Notes: a model not told the origin generated them from the sequence alone. Shown: positions 46,036 to 54,997, counted from the first letter of the stretch. The stretch is 64,000 nt of DNA from Bacteroides graminisolvens DSM 19988 = JCM 15093 (GCF_000428125.1 NZ_ATZI01000001.1:496001-560000), one strand, 5' to 3'. Made by a program: numbers and translations.

Positions 46036-46887
46036 ATGGAATCAACTTTCTCGAAATATATCAATGTAAACGGTCATTTGCTCGACTTGTCGGTACCCCG
46101 GGTCATGGGAATTCTCAATGTCACACCCGATTCTTTTTATGCAGGCAGTCGCCAGCAAACGGAGACGGATATAGCCACGCGTGCCCGGCAAATACTTGAC
46201 GAAGGGGCGTGCATCATTGACATTGGCGCTTATTCTTCCAGACCCGACGCACAACACATCAGCGCGGCCGAGGAAATGAGTCGCCTGCGCACGGGGTTGG
46301 AGATTATCAGACGCAACCATCCCGATGCCATCATCTCTGTTGATACTTTCCGTGCCGATGTGGCCGAAATGTGTGTCACCGAATACGGCGTGGCCATTAT
46401 CAATGACATAGCCGGTGGCGAGATGGATGACCAGATGTTTCAAACAGTGGCGCGACTCAACGTGCCTTACATCATGATGCACATGAAGGGTACGCCGCAG
46501 AACATGCAGAAGAACCCGCATTACGATAACCTGGTGAAGGAAGTCTTTCTTTACTTTGCCCGAAAGGTGGAACAATTGCGTGCCATGGGGGTGAAAGATA
46601 TGATTCTTGACCCGGGATTTGGTTTTGGCAAAACGGTGGATCATAATTATGAGCTGATGGCTTACCTGGCCGACTTCCGCATCTTTGAACTGCCGCTGTT
46701 GGTAGGTGTGTCGCGCAAGTCGATGATTACCAAATTGCTGGGCATCACGGCGGATGAGGCGCTGAACGGCACCACGGTGCTTCATGCTGTTTCGCTCATG
46801 AAAGGGGCCGACATCCTGCGGGTGCACGATGTGAAGGCTGCCGTCGAAGCCGTGAAACTGGTTACCAAAGTACAGAGCTATGAATAA
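46036..46887 (+). CDS. folP: Dihydropteroate synthase
   Basis: FolP joins p-aminobenzoate to dihydropterin pyrophosphate in folate synthesis and is the sulfonamide target. The protein has 283 residues from the ATG at 46036. The frame is open back to 45916, but the first 40 residues of that version lie across the promoter and are not like the family. Pterin-binding signatures are MGILNVTPDSFYAGSR, IDIGAYSSRPDA, IISVDTFRADVAEM, INDIAGGEMD, and DPGFGFGKTVDHNYELM. It is followed after 17 nt by cdaA, an arrangement often seen in Bacteroidetes. Confidence 0.96.
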   Translation: MESTFSKYINVNGHLLDLSVPRVMGILNVTPDSFYAGSRQQTETDIATRARQILDEGACIIDIGAYSSRPDAQHISAAEEMSRLRTGLEIIRRNHPDAIISVDTFRADVAEMCVTEYGVAIINDIAGGEMDDQMFQTVARLNVPYIMMHMKGTPQNMQKNPHYDNLVKEVFLYFARKVEQLRAMGVKDMILDPGFGFGKTVDHNYELMAYLADFRIFELPLLVGVSRKSMITKLLGITADEALNGTTVLHAVSLMKGADILRVHDVKAAVEAVKLVTKVQSYE

Positions 46888-46904
46888 CATAAAATAACGG
46901 ATGC

Positions 46905-47669
46905 ATGTTTTTTGAGTTTGGAATAAAAGATTTTATAGACATACTGCTTGTTGCTTTCTTGCTGTATTACACATACAAGCTGATGAAGGCTTCGGGTTCC
47001 ATCAATATTTTCACCGGTATTCTGGTGTTTATTCTTATTTGGCTGGTGGTGTCTCAGGTATTGGAGATGCGTTTGCTCGGATCTATATTCGACAAGCTGG
47101 TCAGCGTAGGCGTGCTGGCGCTCATTGTTCTTTTTCAGGATGAGATACGCCGCTTTCTGCTTACTCTGGGGTCGCACCAAAGGGCTAGCGGATTGGTACG
47201 TTTTCTCACCGGCAACAAGAAAGAATCTCTGGAACATGACGATATTATGCCCATCGTTATGGCTTGCATCAGTATGAGCAAGCAGCGGGTGGGGGCACTC
47301 ATTGTCATGGAACACAACCTGCCGCTCGATGAGGTATTGCAATCGGGCGAGGTGATCAATGCGGATGTCAACCAGCGATTGCTGGAGAACATATTCTTTA
47401 AGAACAGTCCGCTGCACGATGGTGCGGTGGTTATCGGTAAGGGAAGAATTCGGGCAGCCGGATGCATTCTGCCTGTGTCGCACAACCTCGATATTCCTAA
47501 GGAACTGGGGTTACGCCATCGGGCTGCCATGGGAATTTCTCAACAATCGGATGCACATGCCATCATTGTGTCCGAAGAAACAGGAGCCATCTCGGTGGCT
47601 TACAGAGGGCAGTTCTACCTTCGCCTCAGTGCGGAAGAGCTTGAGAGCTTGCTCACAAAAGACGAGTGA
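46905..47669 (+). CDS. cdaA: Diadenylate cyclase (CdaA/DisA_N type)
   Basis: CdaA makes the second messenger c-di-AMP from two ATP. The protein has 254 residues. Three N-terminal membrane helices (about 10-75) precede the DAC domain, which contains the catalytic HDGAVVI and the RHR motif in GLRHRAAMGI. Usual length is about 270, so this is complete. It is co-directional with folP, 17 nt downstream. In other phyla c-di-AMP controls potassium/osmotic balance and cell-wall growth; no target can be inferred from this window. Confidence 0.95.
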   Translation: MFFEFGIKDFIDILLVAFLLYYTYKLMKASGSINIFTGILVFILIWLVVSQVLEMRLLGSIFDKLVSVGVLALIVLFQDEIRRFLLTLGSHQRASGLVRFLTGNKKESLEHDDIMPIVMACISMSKQRVGALIVMEHNLPLDEVLQSGEVINADVNQRLLENIFFKNSPLHDGAVVIGKGRIRAAGCILPVSHNLDIPKELGLRHRAAMGISQQSDAHAIIVSEETGAISVAYRGQFYLRLSAEELESLLTKDE

Positions 47670-47709
47670 CAGTAAACTAAAATAGTTCATTAACAGTAAC
47701 CTACGCGTT

Positions 47710-49236
47710 ATGGATAGACGTAACTTTTTAAAAACAGGAGGCATGGTGGTGCTGGGCTCTATGGCCGCTTCATCTGTTCTACGTGCCGAAAGTCTGAAAG
47801 GTGCTCACGATGCATCGGGTATCTCTTCTGCCCTGAATCATTTCGGTGTTTCGCACGAAGATATGAAAAAGGTGCTCGCCGCAGCTCTGGAGAAAGGTGG
47901 CGATTATGCCGACCTTTTCTTTGAACATACCTTTAATAATTATGTGGGATTGCAAGACGGTGCTGTGAACCGCTGCAATTCGAACATTGATTTTGGAGTG
48001 GGAATCAGGGTGCTTGCCGGCGACCAAACCGGTTATGCTTATGTGGAGAATGTAACTCTTAAAGAGATGCTCAATGCTGCCCGTACGGCGGCTCGCATTG
48101 CTACAGGCGGAAAGGCTACGTTGCCTGTGGCGCTGACCGATAAACCCATCAAGACAAACTATTATTCGGTTAAGATGCCTTGGGAAGAGGTGATTCTGAA
48201 AAGTAAAATGCCTTACCTGCAACGACTCAACGACCGTATATTTGCACTCGACAAAAGGGTGCACAAGGTTTCGGCTTCGCTTACGGATACCACATCGCAC
48301 ATTCTTTTCTGCAATTCCGAGGGAGTGATGTATTATGATTACCGTCCCATGGTTACGCTGGGTGCTGTTTGTATCATGGAGGAAAACGGCAAGGTGGAGA
48401 ACGGTTATGCGGCCAGAGCTTACCGCATGGGCTTTGAGTTCCTGAACGATGACGTTGTGGAACTGCTGGCACAGGAGGCTGTAGCTAAAACATCCATTCT
48501 TTTCCAGGCAGTGAAGCCTAAAGGGGGCGAAATGCCGGTGGTAATGGGTGCCGGTGGTTCAGGCATTTTGTTGCACGAGGCTATCGGTCATGCTTTTGAG
48601 GCCGACTTCAACCGTAAGAATGTCTCTATCTTCTCTGATCAGTTGAACAAGAAAATATGCAATGAACACATCAGTGTGATTGACGACGGTACCATTCCTT
48701 TCAACCGCGGGTCGGTGAATATGGATGATGAAGGGTCTGCCGGACAAAAAACGTATATCGTGAAGGAGGGTGTGCTCACCAGTTACCTGCACGACCGCAT
48801 CAGTGCCAAGCATTACGGCATTCCGTCAACGGGCAACGGCCGCAGGGAATCGTTCCGCTGCATGCCTATGCCGCGTATGCGTGCCACGTATATGGATCCG
48901 GGCAACGTGAAGGAGGAAGATATTATTGCTTCGGTTAAGAAGGGAATCTTTGTCGATCAGTTTACCAACGGTCAGGTGCAGATCGGTGCGGGCGACTTTA
49001 CGTTCTTTGTGAAGTCGGGTTACCTCATTGAAGACGGCAAATTGACTCAACCGATTAAGGATATCAATATCATCGGTAACGGTCCCAAGGCATTGGCGGA
49101 TATCACCATGGTGGCGGATAATGCCAAGATTGACAACGGAACCTGGACGTGCGGAAAAGACGGACAGTCGTGTCCGGTAACTTGTGGAATGCCTTCTGCC
49201 TTGGTGAGCAAGCTCACGGTGGGTGGCAGTAACTGA
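47710..49236 (+). CDS. tldD: TldD-family metalloprotease subunit with a twin-arginine-like leader
   Basis: The protein has 508 residues. The TldD zinc motif is HEAIGH (in LLHEAIGHAFEADF), and the family phrases are GASGSGILLHEA-like GAGGSGILLHEAIG, and MPRMRATYMDPG. TldD forms a heterodimeric protease with TldE that degrades unfolded peptides. It is unusual in starting with MDRRNFLKTGGMVVLGSMAA, a good twin-arginine export signal, whereas E. coli TldD is cytosolic. The tldE partner follows after 27 nt. The gene begins 40 nt after cdaA. Confidence 0.92.
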   Translation: MDRRNFLKTGGMVVLGSMAASSVLRAESLKGAHDASGISSALNHFGVSHEDMKKVLAAALEKGGDYADLFFEHTFNNYVGLQDGAVNRCNSNIDFGVGIRVLAGDQTGYAYVENVTLKEMLNAARTAARIATGGKATLPVALTDKPIKTNYYSVKMPWEEVILKSKMPYLQRLNDRIFALDKRVHKVSASLTDTTSHILFCNSEGVMYYDYRPMVTLGAVCIMEENGKVENGYAARAYRMGFEFLNDDVVELLAQEAVAKTSILFQAVKPKGGEMPVVMGAGGSGILLHEAIGHAFEADFNRKNVSIFSDQLNKKICNEHISVIDDGTIPFNRGSVNMDDEGSAGQKTYIVKEGVLTSYLHDRISAKHYGIPSTGNGRRESFRCMPMPRMRATYMDPGNVKEEDIIASVKKGIFVDQFTNGQVQIGAGDFTFFVKSGYLIEDGKLTQPIKDINIIGNGPKALADITMVADNAKIDNGTWTCGKDGQSCPVTCGMPSALVSKLTVGGSN

Positions 49237-49263
49237 TTTTAGTAACGAATAAGAATTCTTATC

Positions 49264-50583
49264 ATGATATCAGACAGTAACAAGAAACTGGCACAATGGG
49301 CAATGGACTTTGCTTTGAAGAACGGGTGCCAGGCAGCAAGGGTGAATCTTAATTCGGGCTCGAACAGTTCGTTCGAACTCCGGGATGCCAAAATGGATAA
49401 ATTGCAGCAGGCTTCTGAAAACGGCTTGTCTATCACGCTTTTTGTTAATAACAGATACGGTTCTTTCTCAACCAACAGGTTAGACAAGAAGGAGCTGGAA
49501 CGGTTCATTACCAATGGTATTGAATCAACCAAATATTTGGCGGAAGATGCTTTCCGCTCTTTGCCGGATAGTAGCCGCTATTATAAGGGGGGGGCGCCCG
49601 ACTTGCAAATGCTCGACGGGAAGTTCGATTCGGTTCAACCAGATGAAAAGGTGGGATTGGCTCGTGCCATTGCCGAAGAGGTGTATGGAACCGACAAACG
49701 GATTATCTCCGTGGAGTCGTCGTACAGTGACGGGGTAAACTTTGGCTATTTGCTTGCCAGCAATGGCTTCGAAGGCGAAACGCAAAACTCCTGGTACTCT
49801 TTGTCGGCCAGCGTCAGCGTAAAAGGAGAGGGGGAGGCGCGTCCTTCGTCTTACTGGTATGAGTCTTCCTTGTTCTTCGACAAGCTGATACGCAATGACA
49901 TCGGTAAAAAAGCATTTGAAAGAGTCTTGCGCAAACTGGGACAAACCAAAGTGAAGTCGGGCAAGTACACTATGGTGGTTGACCCGCTGAACTCCGGCCG
50001 ATTAGTTTCGCCCATGATACAGGCTTTGTATGGCTCCGCTCTTCAGCAGAAGAACTCGTTTATGCTGAACAAGCTGGGCACACAAGTGGCTGCCGCTAAG
50101 ATGACACTGACGGATGAACCGCATCTGCCGCAAGCTTCGGGTGCGCGCTATTTCGATAACGAGGGCGTGGCCACTCAGCGTAGAGCTATCTTTGAGAATG
50201 GTGTGCTGAATACGTATTTCATTGATACATACAACGCCAAGAAGATGAACGTGGAGCCTACCATCAGCTCTCCCTCTTTGTTGGTGATGAAGACCGGCAG
50301 CAAAGACCTCGACGGACTAACAGCAGGTGTTAGCAACGGTATTCTGGTAACCGGCTTCAACGGTGGTAACTGCAACAGTTCCACGGGTGATTTCTCTTAC
50401 GGTATCGAAGGGTTCCTTATTGAGAATGGCAAGCTGACTGTGCCTGTTTCCGAAATGAATATTACAGGCAACATGCTTTCGCTTTGGAACTCGTTGGTTG
50501 AAACAGGTAACGATCCCCGCTTGTCGTCATCGTGGAGAATCCCTTCGCTGGTATTCGACGGAGTTGATTTTAGCGGATTGTAA
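49264..50583 (+). CDS. pmbA: TldE/PmbA-family protease subunit
   Basis: The protein has 439 residues and lacks the HExxxH motif, as expected for TldE, the non-catalytic partner of TldD. Typical C-terminal phrases are GFNGGNCNSSTGDFSYGIEGFLIENGKL and MNITGNML. No signal peptide is visible (MISDSNKKLAQWAMDFAL), unlike the TldD encoded just upstream, so either the pair is carried out together or they are in different compartments. A terminator hairpin follows at 50612. Confidence 0.92.
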   Translation: MISDSNKKLAQWAMDFALKNGCQAARVNLNSGSNSSFELRDAKMDKLQQASENGLSITLFVNNRYGSFSTNRLDKKELERFITNGIESTKYLAEDAFRSLPDSSRYYKGGAPDLQMLDGKFDSVQPDEKVGLARAIAEEVYGTDKRIISVESSYSDGVNFGYLLASNGFEGETQNSWYSLSASVSVKGEGEARPSSYWYESSLFFDKLIRNDIGKKAFERVLRKLGQTKVKSGKYTMVVDPLNSGRLVSPMIQALYGSALQQKNSFMLNKLGTQVAAAKMTLTDEPHLPQASGARYFDNEGVATQRRAIFENGVLNTYFIDTYNAKKMNVEPTISSPSLLVMKTGSKDLDGLTAGVSNGILVTGFNGGNCNSSTGDFSYGIEGFLIENGKLTVPVSEMNITGNMLSLWNSLVETGNDPRLSSSWRIPSLVFDGVDFSGL

Positions 50584-50611
50584 ACAGCCGTTCAAACAAG
50601 CATATAAAATA

Positions 50612-50637
50612 AAAGCCACCCTTTGACAGGTGGCTTT
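50612..50637. terminator. Intrinsic terminator between pmbA and the GNAT gene
   Basis: AAAGCCACC (50612-50620) pairs with GGTGGCTTT (50629-50637) around an 8-nt loop, followed by a T-rich tract. The genes on both sides converge, and the A-run on the left arm allows action in both directions. Confidence 0.88.
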
Positions 50638-50647
50638 GTTTGTTTTG

Positions 50648-51664
50648 TTAATTGAGCATCAAGCTCATGTACGGCTTTAGCGGTAAGAAGATTTTCAGGG
50701 CCAGCGCCTCAATGCTGAGGCGCTCATGTGATCCCGGCAATCGTTCTTCACTCTTCATGCATTTGCCGTTGTTGATATAGAAGTACCCGTTGTTGACAGC
50801 CAGCAATGAGTCGGTTAGTTCCATGTTCATCTCTACTTGCGGATTGGCTGCGGCATAAAGCTGCAACACTTTTTTGGCATCAATGATGCGTACCATGCCC
50901 AAACGCCTCCGATTGGCCTCTTGTTTATACGGACGAATTACCGAAAGTTTCCGGCAGTTCCACCGTTCGCAGGCAGCCAGCAAAAGCGCTTGCTCCACTT
51001 CGTTACTATCGGTCAGCAGTTCATTCACCTGAAGAGTCTGTTCTTTGGAGTATGCAACGGCAATGCCGCAAATGGATTTTCCGCTGGTGGCTACAAACAC
51101 CTCACCGCCACTCAGGGTTAAATCGGCAAGTACCACTTTAAAGTCGGCTGCCGTATGTTGTATGCAGCAAGAACGTTCCTCCATCTTAGCTGCCAGATAG
51201 GCGTACACATCTTCCTGAAAGTCGGCAGAAGAAGTAATTTTCAGGTCTTTCTTTCCGTAGCTTAAGTCCTCCGGCAGAAGCGTTTCAACCATGTAATCGA
51301 ACACAGCCGCGTAACCGCTTTTTTTGTAGTAGTCAAAGAGATGATCAGTAGCCGGTATCAGCGTGCTGAGTAATACTCCCTGACTTTGCATGCGCCCAAA
51401 GGCTTGTGACAACAGTTCACGCATCACTCCTCGCCCCTGGTAATCGGGGTGCGTACATGCGCCCGAAACATAAGCGGTAGGAATGGTATTGTTGCAAAAG
51501 GTCATGGGATAAGGCAATGTTTGCATAGCCGAAATCACCATCTCACCACTTTGTATGCAGATATTCACCTCGTTGTTATATCTGTGTGTGAAATACAGTT
51601 CGGTAAATGCTTCACTATCATTAAAGCACAATCTCCATAATTCTTTTATCTGTTGTTTGAACAT
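50648..51664 (-). CDS. GNAT-family N-acetyltransferase
   Basis: The protein has 338 residues. The acetyl-CoA-binding motif is in ACTHPDYQGRGVMRELLSQAF (about residues 70-90). A further domain of about 200 residues follows, as in the larger Eis-like GNAT proteins with a second GNAT-like part and a sterol-carrier-like C-terminus. The acceptor is unknown. It lies 31 nt downstream of the DUF2156 gene and is probably co-transcribed with it. Confidence 0.85.
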   Translation of the reverse strand: MFKQQIKELWRLCFNDSEAFTELYFTHRYNNEVNICIQSGEMVISAMQTLPYPMTFCNNTIPTAYVSGACTHPDYQGRGVMRELLSQAFGRMQSQGVLLSTLIPATDHLFDYYKKSGYAAVFDYMVETLLPEDLSYGKKDLKITSSADFQEDVYAYLAAKMEERSCCIQHTAADFKVVLADLTLSGGEVFVATSGKSICGIAVAYSKEQTLQVNELLTDSNEVEQALLLAACERWNCRKLSVIRPYKQEANRRRLGMVRIIDAKKVLQLYAAANPQVEMNMELTDSLLAVNNGYFYINNGKCMKSEERLPGSHERLSIEALALKIFLPLKPYMSLMLN

Positions 51665-51695
51665 GCCATACGTTTATTTGCCTCACGGCGGTTAT

Positions 51696-52589
51696 TTATC
51701 CTTTATAATGTGCCACAAACTTCTCCAGAATGGTTTCCGGCTGGTAAGACAGCTTGGCTTTTCTGAGTCCTTCAATACCTAAATCTTCCTCGCGGTTGAT
51801 GTAGGTGAATGTTTCGGGTATGTGGTTGGCGAACTCAAAATTAATCATTGCATAAGCGCCGTCTACTGTTGTGTCGGCCTTCTCAACGTGCACACCAAAG
51901 GTCTCTTTGTTTATTGGCATACCGAATGTGAAAGCCACTATCTTGTCGTTGGCATACAAGATACCTCCACTCAATCCTAATTCCTCGAAGTGTTCCAGTG
52001 CAAAGACAATGGCCTGGCGCTCGTTGCCGGTGCCGTCTTGCTTATCGCAATCATTCGCTTTGCACCATTCAGCCTCCAAATATAGACATTCCTGTACACG
52101 ATCGGGCGTAATGGGCACATATTTATATGTATATTCTTTCTTAAATCGGTTGATATGGTTTCTTTTCGACTGAAACTTCTTGCCTGTCAGAGTAGCCAAA
52201 TCGCTTCGCAGGTAAATGTAATCCGAATAATCTCTATTTGTCGTAAACTCAAACTTTCCCGGAAGTATGTCGTTGAGGCGTTTTTTCATGCCCTGGCACA
52301 CACCCATTAGCCGAAGCGGTTCGCCTTCGAGTTGGGAATCCTCAATCAGCTTTTCTATGAGTTCTTTCTCCGGGTCACCTTGTCCCACAGGCATCATATA
52401 AGAAACTCTGCCGTGTAGCCAGAACTTGAAAACCAGAAAGTTGTCAATGACCGCAAATTTTGTGTTGTACATGAATCTCCAGCTACACAAATTGGAGAAC
52501 GAGAGGTCGCAATTGCGACGGCAACTATTCATTGTAAAAGAGGTGATTGTGTCTTTGTCTTCTACAGTGATATCTTTAAATTCTATCAT
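51696..52589 (-). CDS. DUF2156 protein (phosphatidylglycerol lysyltransferase C-terminal-like)
   Basis: The protein has 297 residues with a GNAT-like fold. DUF2156 phrases are DLSFSNLCSWRFMYNTKFAV, KFQSKRNHINRFKKEY and HVEKADTTVDGAYAMINFEFA, and the C-terminal INREEDLGIEGLRKAKLSYQP. Related domains transfer an aminoacyl group from tRNA to lipids or peptides, but the stand-alone Bacteroidetes forms are uncharacterised. Two adjacent GNAT-fold genes (this and the next) suggest a common modification pathway. No signal peptide or membrane helix is seen. Confidence 0.86.
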   Translation of the reverse strand: MIEFKDITVEDKDTITSFTMNSCRRNCDLSFSNLCSWRFMYNTKFAVIDNFLVFKFWLHGRVSYMMPVGQGDPEKELIEKLIEDSQLEGEPLRLMGVCQGMKKRLNDILPGKFEFTTNRDYSDYIYLRSDLATLTGKKFQSKRNHINRFKKEYTYKYVPITPDRVQECLYLEAEWCKANDCDKQDGTGNERQAIVFALEHFEELGLSGGILYANDKIVAFTFGMPINKETFGVHVEKADTTVDGAYAMINFEFANHIPETFTYINREEDLGIEGLRKAKLSYQPETILEKFVAHYKG

Positions 52590-52646
52590 ATTGATTCCTT
52601 ATGTTTGATTAAATCCATCATACATAACAAAAAAGTGCGCATTTTG

Positions 52647-53342
52647 TTATAGGAACCCCAATAAACGTAAAATTGTGGGAGTCAGCAAAGCGGTGAAGAT
52701 GCCGTTGAGGGTCAGTCCCAGACTGGCGTAAGCACCATATTTACCACTTACATCCATTGCTGTGGAAGTACCTACGGCATGAGCAGCCGTCCCCATGGAA
52801 AGCCCTTGGGCTATAGGACTGTTTACCCTGAGCAGCTTTAATGTTTTGAAACCCAGTATAGCTCCCAGCAATCCCACACATACTACCACGGCAGCGGTGA
52901 GTGAAGGTATGCCTTCAATGGTTTTGGTCACTTCCATGGCAATGGGCGTGGTAACCGATTTGGGGGCAAGTGACAAAATGACGGCCTGACTGGCACCCAT
53001 CAGCTTGGCTATCACAACCACAGAAACGACTCCTACTACACAGCCGGCCAGTTGCGACAAAATAATAGGCATCAATTGCTTCTTGATGGTTTCCAGTTGC
53101 AGATACAAAGGAACTCCCAATGCCACTACAGCCGGTTTCAGCCAGAACTCAATGAGTTGTCCGCCTTCGTTGTACGTGTCATAGCTGATGTTGAATGTCT
53201 TCAGAAAGACAATGATGGCGGCAATAGCCAGCAGTATGGGATTCAACAAGACGATTCCTGTTTTTTTCTGCAGCAGTTTGGCAAAGAAATAAATACCAAA
53301 CGTAATGGCCAGCAGAAAGAATTTATTCTCGAGGTAACTCAT
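52647..53342 (-). CDS. lrgB: LrgB/CidB-family membrane protein
   Basis: The protein has 231 residues from the ATG at 53342, which overlaps the lrgA stop by ATGA; a longer frame to 53372 is rejected because it would overlap lrgA further. It has about six to seven helices and the family phrases SLAPKSVTTPIAMEV and GLSMGTAAHAVGTSTAM. LrgAB pairs affect murein hydrolase activity in Staphylococcus. In other bacteria and in plastids they carry pyruvate or glycolate. Either role fits here, and a pyruvate/acetate gene pair lies next door. Confidence 0.92.
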   Translation of the reverse strand: MSYLENKFFLLAITFGIYFFAKLLQKKTGIVLLNPILLAIAAIIVFLKTFNISYDTYNEGGQLIEFWLKPAVVALGVPLYLQLETIKKQLMPIILSQLAGCVVGVVSVVVIAKLMGASQAVILSLAPKSVTTPIAMEVTKTIEGIPSLTAAVVVCVGLLGAILGFKTLKLLRVNSPIAQGLSMGTAAHAVGTSTAMDVSGKYGAYASLGLTLNGIFTALLTPTILRLLGFL

Positions 53343-53677
53343 TTTATTTTCCTTGTTAATTGATGTACCCAACCCGTTACGATCAACACCAAGGCGGTGC
53401 TGACTAATGTAGCAATCACTATGGGCCAGAATTCAGCCCGGATAATATCAAAATAGAGCATCAGCGCTACACCTGGTGGAATGAAAAAGAATCCCAGGTT
53501 AGCAACCAGAAAGTCAGACATACCCTGAACCCAGTGTAATTTGACCCACCCCAATTTTAAAAACAACGTGAGTAATAACATTCCAATAATGCTGGAAGGA
53601 AGTTTGATACCTGTGAGGAAGACGATTAATTCACCTAAGGCCAGGCAACCGAACAGAATGGCGCATTGACGTATCAT
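53339..53677 (-). CDS. lrgA: LrgA/CidA-family holin-like membrane protein
   Basis: The protein has 112 residues from the ATG at 53677. A longer frame to 53728 would cover the -7 box at 53711-53704 and is rejected. It has four membrane helices and the family motifs LALGELIVFLTGIKLPSSIIGMLLL and FFIPPGVALM. It overlaps lrgB by 4 nt, so the two are translated together and probably form one membrane complex. Confidence 0.9.
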   Translation of the reverse strand: MIRQCAILFGCLALGELIVFLTGIKLPSSIIGMLLLTLFLKLGWVKLHWVQGMSDFLVANLGFFFIPPGVALMLYFDIIRAEFWPIVIATLVSTALVLIVTGWVHQLTRKIK

Positions 53678-53703
53678 ACCTATATACCTTTTTGAAAACG
53701 TTG

Positions 53704-53711
53704 CAAAATTA
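53704..53711 (-). promoter_or_regulatory. -7 promoter element of lrgAB
   Basis: The minus strand reads TAATTTTG, an exact TAnnTTTG box, 27 nt upstream of the chosen lrgA ATG. It decides against the longer lrgA start. Confidence 0.55.
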
Positions 53712-53802
53712 CTAAAAAAAAACAGCAAAGTTGCCCCTTCGGTTCATATTATGTGAAAACTTGTATCTGAGCCATTTGCCCCGCTTGGGTACGGAACAAT
53801 TC

Positions 53803-53835
53803 ACATTAGCGTTTTTCGTTGTTATTCGCTAATGT
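53803..53835. promoter_or_regulatory. Inverted repeat in the lrgA-pta divergent region
   Basis: ACATTAGCG (53803-53811) and CGCTAATGT (53827-53835) are perfect inverted repeats separated by 15 nt. No T-tract follows on either strand, so an operator or long-spaced binding site is more likely than a terminator. It lies between the divergent lrgAB and pta promoters. Confidence 0.55.
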
Positions 53836-53879
53836 TAAATATTACAATAATTGTGTTTTATGACTCAAAAATACCAGAA

Positions 53880-53915
53880 ATTGCAATGTAGATATTGCAA
53901 TTATGTGTAATTTTG
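53880..53915 (+). promoter_or_regulatory. pta promoter region with two ATTGCAAT boxes
   Basis: The -7 element TAATTTTG is at 53908-53915, 53 nt before the pta ATG. Directly upstream the self-complementary octamer ATTGCAAT occurs twice (53880-53887 and 53894-53901), with a 14-bp period, so it spans the -33 to -10 region. A repressor or activator bound there would control polymerase directly. No good TTTG is seen at the -33 position. Confidence 0.6.
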
Positions 53916-53968
53916 CATCGTATTTTTAAAATACTTTCCTCAGTTATAGTACAATTTAAAATATATTC

Positions 53969-54985
53969 ATGGATTTAATTAGCGAAATTGTTGCGCGGGC
54001 GAAGGCGAACCGCCAGCGCATAGTTCTTCCCGAGGGAACGGAGGAGCGCACTCTAAAGGCTGCCGACCAGGTATTGGCAGATGGTGTAGCCGATTTGATA
54101 CTGATTGGCAATCCCGCCGAAATCAAAGACTTGGCAGCTCAGTGGAGCTTGAAGCACATTGATCAGGCAACGATTGTTGACCCCGAAAATCAGCCTAAAA
54201 AAGAAGAATATGCAGAACTTCTTTTTGAACTCCGTAAGAAGAAGGGAATGACAATGGAAGATGCCAGAAAGTTGGTTCTCGATCCGTTGTATCTGGGTTG
54301 TTTGATGGTGAAGAATAACGATGCCGATGGTCAGTTGGCCGGTGCTCGTAACACAACCGGCAATGTTTTGCGTCCTGCTTTGCAGATTATCAAAACAGTG
54401 CCCGGTATCAGCTGCGTTTCCGGTGCCATGCTACTTATTTCAAAAAATACTCAATACGGTAAGAATGGTGTGTTGGTGATGGGTGACGTTGCAGTTACTC
54501 CGGTTCCCGATGCACAACAACTTGCCGAAATCGCTGTTTCTACAGCCCGTACCGCCACAGCCGTTGCCGGTATTGACGAACCCCGTGTGGCTATGCTGAG
54601 CTTCTCAACAAAAGGCTCTGCCAAACATGAAAATGTAGACAAGGTCGTTGAGGCTTTCAAGATCGCTCAACAGCTTGATCCCGCTTTGAAAATAGACGGT
54701 GAATTACAGGCCGATGCTGCTTTGGTTCCTTCAATCGGTGCCAGCAAAGCTCCCGGTTCTGAGATTGCTGGACATGCCAATGTATTGGTTGTTCCTAATT
54801 TGGAAGTAGGTAATATTGGTTATAAGATTGCTCAACGCTTAGGCAATGTTGATGCTATCGGACCCATTCTTCAAGGAATCGCCCGTCCTGTTAACGACCT
54901 TTCAAGAGGATGTTCGGTGGACGACGTGTACAAAATGATTGCAATTACAGCCAATCAGGCAATCGCAGCTAGCAACGCAAAATAA
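53969..54985 (+). CDS. pta: Phosphate acetyltransferase
   Basis: Pta converts acetyl-CoA and phosphate to acetyl phosphate. The protein has 338 residues, the short single-domain type. Family phrases are RIVLPEGTEERTLKAADQVL near the N-terminus, DPLYLGCLMVKNNDADGQLAGA, and GELQADAALVPSIGASKAPGSE. With ackA, 12 nt downstream, it gives ATP during fermentation to acetate, the normal end of glucose breakdown in Bacteroides. Promoter elements lie upstream. Confidence 0.97.
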   Translation: MDLISEIVARAKANRQRIVLPEGTEERTLKAADQVLADGVADLILIGNPAEIKDLAAQWSLKHIDQATIVDPENQPKKEEYAELLFELRKKKGMTMEDARKLVLDPLYLGCLMVKNNDADGQLAGARNTTGNVLRPALQIIKTVPGISCVSGAMLLISKNTQYGKNGVLVMGDVAVTPVPDAQQLAEIAVSTARTATAVAGIDEPRVAMLSFSTKGSAKHENVDKVVEAFKIAQQLDPALKIDGELQADAALVPSIGASKAPGSEIAGHANVLVVPNLEVGNIGYKIAQRLGNVDAIGPILQGIARPVNDLSRGCSVDDVYKMIAITANQAIAASNAK

Positions 54986-54997
54986 AATACGGAGATT

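Noticed and set aside
46042..46890. Open frame of 282 codons opposite folP
   Set aside because: It is fully antisense to a certain gene, rich in His and Arg with no domain, and is explained by codon structure of folP.
46878..47483. Open frame of 201 codons opposite cdaA
   Set aside because: It is antisense to cdaA, with no recognisable domain.
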